Source of the DNA: Bacteroidota bacterium
GTDB taxonomy: Bacteria; Bacteroidota; Bacteroidia; Chitinophagales; Chitinophagaceae
DNA: 13,842 nucleotides
Assembly: GCA_023429825.1 (NCBI GenBank)
Contig: JAEZDC010000037.1
Location: 1 to 13,842 of the forward strand
Reading direction: 5' to 3'
Shown piece by piece: positions 1 through 5,432 of this stretch (position 1 is the first letter of the stretch; every line of letters begins with the position of its first letter). The position numbers and the translations under genes were made by a program. Under the pieces are notes generated by a model that did no database searches, had not been told where the DNA came from, and was given only the letters and a program-made list of their open reading frames with translations.

Positions 1-66
1 GGCAACACCCATTGTTTGGTTGTACCTCACTTTATTAGCTGCGTTTTAGTTCGCCCGTGTTATACT

Positions 67-74
67 TATATTTG
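67..74 (+). promoter_or_regulatory. Bacteroidota-type -7 box for asnS
   Basis: The octamer TATATTTG matches the Bacteroidota -7 consensus TAnnTTTG exactly. Transcription would start a few bases after it, leaving a leader of roughly 75-80 nt before the asnS ATG. That leader contains a copy of the dispersed repeat at 93-147. The upstream -33 element is weak: I see only a TTAG/TTCG-like stretch near 45-53. The assignment rests on the motif match and on its position. Confidence 0.6.
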
Positions 75-92
75 CTGCCCTTGAAACGGAAC

Positions 93-147
93 GCTGAAGT
101 GTGCGACGCAACGAACGAAACATCGGAGCGTTGGCGCTGGCTCCCAA
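93..147 (+). repeat. Dispersed intergenic repeat, copy A (diverged)
   Basis: This stretch shares the 12-bp core GTGCGACGCAAC (101-112) with the copies at 4384-4435 and 10812-10864. After the core come weaker matches in the same order (ACAT, AGC, GGC, CTGG). It lies between the predicted asnS promoter and the asnS start, in the same orientation as the gene, so it should be transcribed as leader RNA. The end of the core is about 46 nt before the ATG, almost the same spacing as the copy before uraD. Function is unknown. Confidence 0.55.
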
Positions 148-158
148 AATAAAAAGAG

Positions 159-1598
159 ATGTTTAACAAGAGAACAAAGATCAAAACACTGCTGCAATCT
201 TCATCCATTGGTACCGAAGTGACGGTGATGGGCTGGGTAAGAACTTTTCGTAACAACCAGTTCATTGCATTGAACGATGGCAGTACCAATAATAACCTGC
301 AGGTAGTTGGCGAGCTGGGCAAGTTTGATGAGGCAATTTTAAAACGTATCACAACAGGTGCATCGCTCAAGATTGTTGGTGAAGTAGTTGAAAGTTTAGG
401 TAAAGGACAAACACTCGAAATAAAAGCAAATTCGATAGAAATATTGGGTGATAGCGATGCAGAGAAATACCCTTTGCAACCCAAAAAGCATAGCCTGGAA
501 TTTCTAAGAGAGATCGCTCACCTGCGTTTCCGTACCAACACCTTCAGTTCTGTTTTCAGAGTTAGAAATAGCCTCGCTTTTGCAGTGCATAAATTTTTCA
601 ATGAAAAAGGATTTGTATACCTGCATACACCCATCATCACAGCGAGTGATGCGGAAGGTGCCGGTGAAATGTTTCATGTAACTACATTACCTATCGACGG
701 TACTGCACCTCGTAACGAAGATGGCAGCATTAACTATAAAGAGGATTTTTTTGGTAAGGCAACTAACTTAACTGTGAGTGGCCAGTTGGAAGGTGAGTTG
801 GGTGCGATGGCTTTTGGTGAGATATATACTTTCGGTCCAACGTTTAGAGCAGAGAATTCCAATACTACCCGTCACCTTGCAGAGTTTTGGATGATAGAAC
901 CCGAGATGGCTTTTCATGACCTGGAAGACAACATGAATCTTGCCGAGGAGTTCATTCAATACATCATCCGCTATGCGATGGAGAATAACCGTGAGGATAT
1001 AGAATTTCTTGCACAACGGTTAGCTGAAGAAGAAAAACAATTACCGCAGGATAAGCGAAGTGAACTTGGATTGATCGAGAAGTTAGAGTTTGTTCTGAAT
1101 AACAAATTTGAACGCATTACCTACACCGAAGCGATAGATATCTTATTGCAAAGCCCGGCCTATAAAAAGAAGAAGTTTCAGTACGACGTGAAATGGGGCA
1201 TTGATATGCAGAGCGAGCATGAGAGATATTTGGTAGAGAAGCATTTTAAAAAACCAGTCATCGTTACTAACTATCCAAAAGACATTAAAGCGTTCTACAT
1301 GCGGTTGAATGATGATGAAAAAACAGTCGCGGCGATGGATATTCTTGCTCCCGGTATTGGCGAAATAGTGGGTGGTTCTCAAAGAGAAGAAAGATTGGAA
1401 AATTTAGAGCAGCGTATGAACGACATGCATATTCCCGCCGAAGAGATGAGTTGGTATTTAGATACCAGGCGTTTTGGGTCAGTGCCACATGCTGGTTTTG
1501 GACTTGGTTTTGAAAGAATGGTTCAGTTTGTTACAGGCATGACGAATATTCGTGATGTGATACCATTTGCCAGAACACCAAAGAATTGTGAATTCTAA
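159..1598 (+). CDS. asnS: Asparaginyl-tRNA synthetase
   Basis: Cytoplasmic class IIb aminoacyl-tRNA synthetase that charges tRNA-Asn with asparagine. The 479 residues show an N-terminal OB-fold anticodon-binding domain (about 1-110, with VTVMGWVRTFRNNQFIALND near 21-40) and then the class II catalytic core. Motif 2 is at about 225-247 (FGPTFRAENSNTTRHLAEF), and motif 3 at 447-460 contains GFGLGFERMVQF with its conserved arginine. Length is close to the family norm (E. coli about 466). The Asn/Asp split follows from the NSNTTRHLAEFWMIEPEMAF pattern, which is typical of AsnRS. The ATG at 159 follows an A-rich leader (AAAATAAAAAGAG) and gives a full-length N-terminus. The gene appears monocistronic, with its own TAnnTTTG promoter at 67-74 and the next transcription unit (tRNA-Phe) about 80 bp downstream. 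I see no convincing terminator directly after the stop. Confidence 0.97.
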   Translation: MFNKRTKIKTLLQSSSIGTEVTVMGWVRTFRNNQFIALNDGSTNNNLQVVGELGKFDEAILKRITTGASLKIVGEVVESLGKGQTLEIKANSIEILGDSDAEKYPLQPKKHSLEFLREIAHLRFRTNTFSSVFRVRNSLAFAVHKFFNEKGFVYLHTPIITASDAEGAGEMFHVTTLPIDGTAPRNEDGSINYKEDFFGKATNLTVSGQLEGELGAMAFGEIYTFGPTFRAENSNTTRHLAEFWMIEPEMAFHDLEDNMNLAEEFIQYIIRYAMENNREDIEFLAQRLAEEEKQLPQDKRSELGLIEKLEFVLNNKFERITYTEAIDILLQSPAYKKKKFQYDVKWGIDMQSEHERYLVEKHFKKPVIVTNYPKDIKAFYMRLNDDEKTVAAMDILAPGIGEIVGGSQREERLENLEQRMNDMHIPAEEMSWYLDTRRFGSVPHAGFGLGFERMVQFVTGMTNIRDVIPFARTPKNCEF

Positions 1599-1654
1599 AA
1601 CGTAAACAGCCGCAGCTTAACTGAATTTGATTTCCGCGGTATAGTTTCGGCTCT

Positions 1655-1662
1655 TATATTTG
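1655..1662 (+). promoter_or_regulatory. -7 box for tRNA-Phe
   Basis: TATATTTG matches the Bacteroidota -7 consensus TAnnTTTG exactly. It ends 17 bp before the first base of the mature tRNA, so the primary transcript would carry only a short 5' leader. A -33 candidate (TTTCCG near 1631-1636) lies about 18 bp upstream but is only a partial match. Confidence 0.6.
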
Positions 1663-1679
1663 CAGCCCCGAAAGGGAAT

Positions 1680-1752
1680 GGTGCGGTAGCTCAGTCGGTA
1701 GAGCAAAGGACTGAAAATCCTTGTGTCGCCGGTTCGATCCCGGCCCACACCA
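1680..1752 (+). tRNA. tRNA-Phe (anticodon GAA)
   Basis: The 73-nt cloverleaf can be folded by eye. The acceptor strands are GGTGCGG (1680-1686) and CCACACC (1745-1751), with discriminator A at 1752. The D arm is GCTC/GAGC, and the anticodon stem AAGGA/TCCTT flanks the loop CTGAAAA, giving anticodon GAA. The T arm is GCCGG/CCGGC around TTCGATC, and the variable loop is five bases. The 3' CCA is not encoded (CAA follows the discriminator), so it must be added after transcription. One oddity is that acceptor position 5 is C (1684) opposite A68 (1747), a mismatch in an otherwise perfect stem. The gene has its own promoter box and a terminator immediately after it. Confidence 0.96.
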
Positions 1753-1753
1753 C

Positions 1754-1785
1754 AAAGCCTCAACATTGTTGGGGCTTTTATTTTG
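1754..1785 (+). terminator. Rho-independent terminator after tRNA-Phe
   Basis: An 11-bp stem (1754-1764 with 1768-1778, one G-U pair) closes a 3-nt loop ATT and is followed by TATTTT. It begins two bases after the tRNA discriminator base. The far end overlaps the stop codon of the converging minus-strand gene (1778-1780). The stem begins with AAA, so it can give a U-rich tail in the other direction too and may serve both genes. Confidence 0.88.
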
Positions 1786-2236
1786 TAACCATCTCACACT
1801 TATCTATCCCTGCCCCTATCACACTCGCCAGGTCAAGATTCTCCACATCAATTGGTAACCAGTTCATACAGCTATTGCCGGGGCATAAACTATATGGGAT
1901 CAACAATACTTCAGTCTGATCTGTGAGCGAAGCCACAAACAGGCGGCTTTCCCCTGCAATAAACTCAGTTACTGAAACGGCTTCATGTTCGCCTTTATAT
2001 TGAATGAAGATGCCAAACTCCTGCCCGGCAGTCCAACCTTCTTTACTCAAAAAATTACTTATATCATTCATATGAATGCTTTTGAAGAAAATGTCAAAAG
2101 CTTTGCCATGGTCAGTTACAGCTGGTGCCCAGGCTAAAGTTAAATAGCCGTAGAACAGACGGGTTGTATGCGCAATGTTGCAAATTTGATCCTCATAAAC
2201 ACTTTTGCAGAGTGCAAAGCCACTGCCCCCGATCAC
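1778..2236 (-). CDS. Hypothetical protein, possibly 5'-rearranged
   Basis: I do not recognise this 152-residue protein. From about residue 27 onward (FYGYLTLAWAPAVTDHGKAF onward) codon use and composition look like real coding sequence, with mixed third positions, balanced charges and no low complexity. A cysteine pair in SLCPGNSC lies near residues 115-125. No transmembrane segment or convincing signal peptide is visible. The 5' end is uncertain. The only in-frame start upstream of Met56 is GTG at 2236, which lies inside the 21-bp tandem repeat array (2191-2400), and an in-frame TAA lies about 15 bp further upstream. A second ATG at 2196-2194, in another frame, opens a peptide MRIKFATLRIQPVCSTAI that stops after 18 codons. 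A frameshift or a 5' end replaced by the repeat is therefore possible. The gene follows psuG on the same strand, but nothing shows that they are cotranscribed. Confidence 0.5.
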   Translation of the reverse strand: MIGGSGFALCKSVYEDQICNIAHTTRLFYGYLTLAWAPAVTDHGKAFDIFFKSIHMNDISNFLSKEGWTAGQEFGIFIQYKGEHEAVSVTEFIAGESRLFVASLTDQTEVLLIPYSLCPGNSCMNWLPIDVENLDLASVIGAGIDKCEMVTK

Positions 2237-2400
2237 AAATCCACTTAGTTAAACCCCAAACCCACTTCCCTGGATCTCAATATTACTTCCGCCCGGCCCA
2301 AACCCACTTCCTCAAATCTCGATACTACTTCCGCCCAACTCAACTCCACTTCCGTAAAACACAAAAACACTTCCGTGGATATACACTACTTTTCGGAAGC
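2191..2400 (+). repeat. 21-bp degenerate tandem repeat, ten heptad units
   Basis: Ten consecutive 21-bp units with no length change between them can be laid out from 2191. On the plus strand, codon 2 is CAA in seven of the ten units, codon 4 is CAC or TAC in nine, codon 5 is TTC in seven, and codon 6 is often CGC or CGT. The translation is a heptad x-Q-x-H-F-x-x, for example PQTHFPG, SQYYFRP, AQTHFLK, SRYYFRP, TQLHFRK, TQKHFRG. Units 4+5 and 6+7 form a higher-order 42-bp repeat with about 34 of 42 bases identical. The plus frame is open from a GTG at 2125 to TAG at 2428-2430, whereas the minus strand has stops inside the units. The first units overlap the 5' end of the minus-strand gene. Whether the array is translated is unknown. 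The peptide would be strongly basic, rich in His and aromatics, and lacking acidic residues. Confidence 0.85.
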
Positions 2401-2485
2401 GAAAAGAAACTTTTAGAGAGAAATAACTAGCAATAAGAAAGAAAAACTCACCGTCATTAAAGAGAAATGGTTAACCAGGCTGCAT

Positions 2486-3400
2486 TTATAATTCGGCGTA
2501 AGCAACAGCCACCCGGCTTCCGATCTTAGCATTATGCTTTATCAATGCAATATTCGCTTCAAGGCTTTCACCCCGGGTATGTTCGGCGATGTAAGAAAGT
2601 ATAAATGGGGTTGCTTCTTTACCCCTGATATTTTTTTCATTGGCCGCTTTCAATGCTTTATGGATATGCACTTCCATTTCATCCGCAGCTACTTCATTTT
2701 CGACAGGCACGGGATTAGCAATCAGGATAGATCCCTCCAGACCCAACTTCCATTTTGCATCTATCAGCGAAGCAATTTCTGTCGCAGTATCTGATCGTAA
2801 AGGAGATCTAAATCCGCTTTTGCGGGAATAAAAACTTGGAAATTCATCCTGGCCATAAGTAACAACAGGAATGCCTTGGGTTTCCAAATATTCCAACGTC
2901 AACCCAATATCTAGTATAGATTTTACACCTGCTGAAACAACCGCAACAGAAGTCTGTGCCATTTCCGTAAGATCTGCAGAAATATCCATACTTGTTTCTG
3001 CGCCCCTATGCACACCGCCGATGCCGCCGGTGACAAATATTTTTATTCCTGCCATCGAAGCTATCCGCATGGTTGCCGCAACTGTTGTAGCCCCGTATAA
3101 TTTATTGCTGATAACATACGGCATATCTCGCAAACTCACCTTCCATACATTCCTTTCTTTGCCGAAAAATTCAATTTCTTCTGCAGATAATCCTACATAA
3201 CATTTCCCATTCATGATAGCAATGGTGGCAGGGACTGCACCATTATCTCTCACCACCTGCTCAACGTCCAATGCCGTTTCTACATTTTTGGGATAAGGCA
3301 TGCCATGAGAAATGATAGTAGACTCTAAAGCAATAACCGGCTTCTTGTCAATAAGGGCTTGCTTTACTTCGGGATGTATCTCTAAGAACGGGTTGTTCAT
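2486..3400 (-). CDS. psuG: Pseudouridine-5'-phosphate glycosidase
   Basis: Cytoplasmic enzyme that cleaves (reversibly) the C-C bond of pseudouridine 5'-phosphate to uracil and ribose 5-phosphate, the second step of pseudouridine catabolism. The 304 residues align along their whole length with E. coli PsuG as I recall it. Catalytic positions are present by eye alignment: Glu26 in PVIALESTIISHGMP, Lys87, Asp143 in DISADL, and the Schiff-base Lys160 in SAGVKSILDIGLT. The glycine-rich ATGGIGGVHRGAE-like loop appears as VTGGIGGVHRGAE at 123-135. The ATG at 3400 is supported because the aligned family N-terminus (ISPEV-like, here IHPEVKQAL) starts a few residues later. The gene lies directly after psuK and overlaps its end by 53 bp, so the two are probably translated from one mRNA. 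The product has the usual family length. Confidence 0.95.
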   Translation of the reverse strand: MNNPFLEIHPEVKQALIDKKPVIALESTIISHGMPYPKNVETALDVEQVVRDNGAVPATIAIMNGKCYVGLSAEEIEFFGKERNVWKVSLRDMPYVISNKLYGATTVAATMRIASMAGIKIFVTGGIGGVHRGAETSMDISADLTEMAQTSVAVVSAGVKSILDIGLTLEYLETQGIPVVTYGQDEFPSFYSRKSGFRSPLRSDTATEIASLIDAKWKLGLEGSILIANPVPVENEVAADEMEVHIHKALKAANEKNIRGKEATPFILSYIAEHTRGESLEANIALIKHNAKIGSRVAVAYAEL

Positions 3401-4325
3401 TTTCAGGGAAATATTTTGGAACGAGGTCTAATAATTTTTGTTGTGTGAGATGAGTAGCTATTGCTCCATTCACCTGCAAGATCTCTGCGGCCAATGTATG
3501 AGCGATCTTTAAACAATCAAGATCTTCTCTGCCAAGAAATTTGCCCAGGAGAAAGCCGGACAAAGAACCGTCGCCCGCACCTGTGCAGTCCAAAACGTCC
3601 ACTAATGAAGCATGCAATGCTATCGTTTTGTCTTTACTGATGATCGTCGATCCATGAATGCCGTTATGCAGCCATATGTTCTTGACACCTCTTTCCAGTA
3701 ACTCATCTATCTGGCGTTTTGTGTTCAGGTGATTTTCGCGGCACATTACGGGCAGTTCATCTTCATTGGGAGTAACTAAGTACAAACCGTTCAAATCAAT
3801 ATTGGCGAGCTTGCTTGCCGGGGGAACTGAAACCGGTTCTATAATAAATGGAATTCCTGTACCCTTGCTAAATGATAAAAGCCATTCTGCAGTGTCAACG
3901 TTCACGTTAGCATCGGCAAGGATATACGAGGCGGTATTCAATACATGTATATGCTTTTCCAAATGTTGAGGTGTGATCCTGTTGATCGCCGCATTGGTTA
4001 AGAACGCTGAAAACAAAGAACCATCTGCATTTAATATCCCTGTGTATTTGCCCGTGAGGCTGTCAATTGTGAGCGATGCATCCAGCTTAACGCCGGCCTT
4101 GGTACATACGCTTTTTAGCCAGTCACCATCGCTGTCATTACCAAACACGCTGATCAATTGTACAGAAACGCCAAGTATAGCTAATTGATGGGCAACATTT
4201 CTTGCGACACCTCCGGCAGTTTTGGTTACGGTGGCATCTGAGGTGGTGGCTAAAAGAATTTTATCAGTAGCATGAAAAAGTTCATCAACAAGTGCGGCTC
4301 CTATGCAAATAACAGGCTTGCTCAT
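3348..4325 (-). CDS. psuK: Pseudouridine kinase (PfkB family)
   Basis: PfkB/ribokinase-family sugar kinase of 325 residues. Its assignment to pseudouridine, giving pseudouridine 5'-phosphate, rests on linkage to psuG. The family glycine signature AGGVARNVAHQLAILG is at 37-52. The ATP-site motif DCTGAGDG is at 246-253, with Asp252 as the expected catalytic base. The substrate-side start VICIGAALVDE is at 5-15, and TPNEDEL at 185-191 is the usual PfkB stretch. The ATG at 4325 gives a proper N-terminus and lies only five bases after an exact TAnnTTTG box, so the mRNA may have almost no leader. The last 17 codons overlap psuG in another frame. That C-terminal tail (QPVLRDTSRSKASPY) is the least family-like part. 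No transporter or regulator is next to the pair. Confidence 0.9.
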   Translation of the reverse strand: MSKPVICIGAALVDELFHATDKILLATTSDATVTKTAGGVARNVAHQLAILGVSVQLISVFGNDSDGDWLKSVCTKAGVKLDASLTIDSLTGKYTGILNADGSLFSAFLTNAAINRITPQHLEKHIHVLNTASYILADANVNVDTAEWLLSFSKGTGIPFIIEPVSVPPASKLANIDLNGLYLVTPNEDELPVMCRENHLNTKRQIDELLERGVKNIWLHNGIHGSTIISKDKTIALHASLVDVLDCTGAGDGSLSGFLLGKFLGREDLDCLKIAHTLAAEILQVNGAIATHLTQQKLLDLVPKYFPENEQPVLRDTSRSKASPY

Positions 4326-4330
4326 GGCTG

Positions 4331-4338
4331 CAAAAGTA
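4331..4338 (-). promoter_or_regulatory. -7 box for psuK (near-leaderless)
   Basis: On the minus strand TACTTTTG fits TAnnTTTG exactly, followed by CAGCC and the psuK ATG. If transcription starts about five bases downstream, as is usual for this box, the mRNA begins at or next to the start codon. The -33 region does not show a clear TTG, so this call depends on the -7 match alone. Confidence 0.5.
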
Positions 4339-4383
4339 AGCGGTAGAAGGTATGCCCTCGCTGCTTTTTATCAGGAGTTTTAT

Positions 4384-4435
4384 TTACCAGGGGCCAGTGC
4401 CGCTATTAGACTGCTGTTGCGTCGCACTCTTGTAC
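4384..4435 (-). repeat. Dispersed intergenic repeat, copy B
   Basis: This copy is about 52 bp and lies in the gap between the zinc-ribbon gene and psuK, in the same orientation as both. On the plus strand, 4416-4435 reads GTTGCGTCGCACTCTTGTAC, identical over 20 bases to 10845-10864. The rest matches that copy at about two thirds of positions without gaps, including CCAG, GCC, GTGC and CTAT segments. Its core lies about 90 bp from the psuK start, further than in the other two copies, and upstream of the predicted psuK promoter box. Confidence 0.75.
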
Positions 4436-4461
4436 GTTCATCACGCTATTGAGCTTAAAAC

Positions 4462-4830
4462 TCAGCTTTCGTCTTTTCTTCTCACCACCAGGAACCAATC
4501 ATTTTCCAAAGGGAGGTAACCCATCTCATAACAAAAGCAATATGTATCGCCTTTTTGGTTCTTATATGTATGGGTGATGTACTTAAAGTTAAACCCTTGC
4601 TGCAACAGTTTTTCCTTGTTGATCTTCACTGTCTTTTCTACACCCAGAATTGCATCAAGGATCTTCCTGTTCTTCACAAGTACATTATTGATGTTTCTAA
4701 TGGCCGGACTATTCGCATTTTTTAATGCGTTGTTATAAGCATTACGGCAGTAATCATTACAAAATTTTTTATCTGCTCTGCCGTGAAGAGGCTTGTCGCA
4801 GGCGAGGCAATTTTTAGAGTTTTCGGGCAT
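4462..4830 (-). CDS. Small zinc-ribbon protein, function unknown
   Basis: A protein of 122 residues with an N-terminal zinc ribbon: Cys8 and Cys11 (CLAC), then Cys24 and Cys28 (CNDYC), in the context KPLHGRADKKFCNDYCR. This GRxDKKFC-xxx-CR pattern is a recurring treble-clef/zinc-ribbon form in Bacteroidota hypothetical proteins. The middle (about 35-85) is basic and probably helical, and the C-terminus (GDTYCFCYEMGYLPLENDWFLVV, in two parts) looks like beta strands. No signal peptide or membrane segment is present. It is divergent from ssb across 180 bp. A role in nucleic-acid binding is plausible from the fold and charge, but it is inference. The ATG at 4830 is the only start that keeps the first CxxC pair. 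Confidence 0.8.
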   Translation of the reverse strand: MPENSKNCLACDKPLHGRADKKFCNDYCRNAYNNALKNANSPAIRNINNVLVKNRKILDAILGVEKTVKINKEKLLQQGFNFKYITHTYKNQKGDTYCFCYEMGYLPLENDWFLVVRRKDES

Positions 4831-4955
4831 ATTGAAAATTCAGGGTGAAAATGAATACGGGAAGATAATCAATTCTTTAGGCGTGTAGAAACGCTTATAC
4901 CCGTTTCTTTTCGTAAGCAAACGACTAAATACCGACTAAGGCTTTTCGGTCATAG

Positions 4956-4963
4956 CACTTTTG
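4956..4963 (+). promoter_or_regulatory. Possible -7 box for ssb
   Basis: CACTTTTG differs from the Bacteroidota -7 consensus TAnnTTTG only at the first base and lies 47 bp before the ssb start. Just upstream is a direct repeat CGACTAA at 4922-4928 and 4933-4939, spaced 11 bp (one helical turn), which could be a protein-binding site. Both calls are weak. Confidence 0.3.
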
Positions 4964-5010
4964 TGTTGTCATCGCATTGATGGCTGAAATAAAAAATAAA
5001 ATTCAAAGTT

Positions 5011-5355
5011 ATGTACGCATTAAAAAACAAAGTACAGTTGATCGGCAACCTGGGTATGAATCCTGAAGTAAAAACATTAGATGGCGGTAAAAAACTTGCG
5101 AAATTCTCTATCGCAACGAATGAAACTTACCGCAATGCAAAAGGAGATAAAGTGAAAGAAACCCAATGGCATAATGTGGTGGCATGGGGAAAAACTGCAG
5201 AGATCGCAGAAAAGTATTTAACCAAAGGATCAGAAGTTGCGGTTGAAGGAAAGATTACTTACCGAAACTATAACGATAAAGACGGCAACAAGAAGTATGT
5301 CACTGAGATACAGATCAGCGAATTGCTTATGCTGAGCAAACAAGTCTCATCCTAA
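5011..5355 (+). CDS. ssb: Single-stranded DNA-binding protein, short form
   Basis: OB-fold SSB that coats single-stranded DNA in replication, repair and recombination. The whole fold is visible in 114 residues: VQLIGNLGMNPEVK at 8-21, KFSIATNE at 31-38, the conserved ETQWHNVVAWGKTAEIAEKY at 50-69 with Trp53 and Trp59, and KGSEVAVEGKITYRNY at 72-87. The protein ends directly after the fold (LLMLSKQVSS). It therefore lacks the disordered linker and the acidic DDDIPF-type tip that recruit partner proteins in the E. coli type. It may be a secondary SSB paralogue, with the tailed form elsewhere in the genome. The ATG at 5011 follows an A-rich stretch. A terminator follows 17 bp after the stop, so the gene is probably monocistronic. 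Confidence 0.95.
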   Translation: MYALKNKVQLIGNLGMNPEVKTLDGGKKLAKFSIATNETYRNAKGDKVKETQWHNVVAWGKTAEIAEKYLTKGSEVAVEGKITYRNYNDKDGNKKYVTEIQISELLMLSKQVSS

Positions 5356-5371
5356 ATTCCATAGACAAACT

Positions 5372-5412
5372 AATAACTGCTGCAACTAATTGCTTGCGGC
5401 AGTTATTTTCTT
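5372..5412 (+). terminator. Rho-independent terminator after ssb
   Basis: A 14-bp stem (5372-5385 with 5394-5407, one T-G pair) encloses an 8-nt loop, CTAATTGC, and is followed by TTCTT. The stem carries A/T pairs at its base, which extend the U tract on the RNA. It separates ssb from the helicase gene 20 bp further on. Confidence 0.85.
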
Positions 5413-5432
5413 ATGTTTAAAGCGGAACCAAG

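Noticed and set aside
1680..1785. tRNA-Phe as an integration site for a mobile element
   Set aside because: No duplicated tRNA 3' end, integrase or phage-like gene is present downstream; the tRNA is followed at once by its terminator.
2191..2400. A CRISPR array
   Set aside because: The units are directly adjacent with no spacers, the 21-bp period is too short, and the units are degenerate.
2125..2430. The 101-codon plus-strand open frame as a confident protein-coding gene
   Set aside because: A 21-bp period keeps any stop-free unit open automatically, the GTG start is arbitrary, and its first third overlaps the better-supported minus-strand gene. I report it as a repeat with open coding status.
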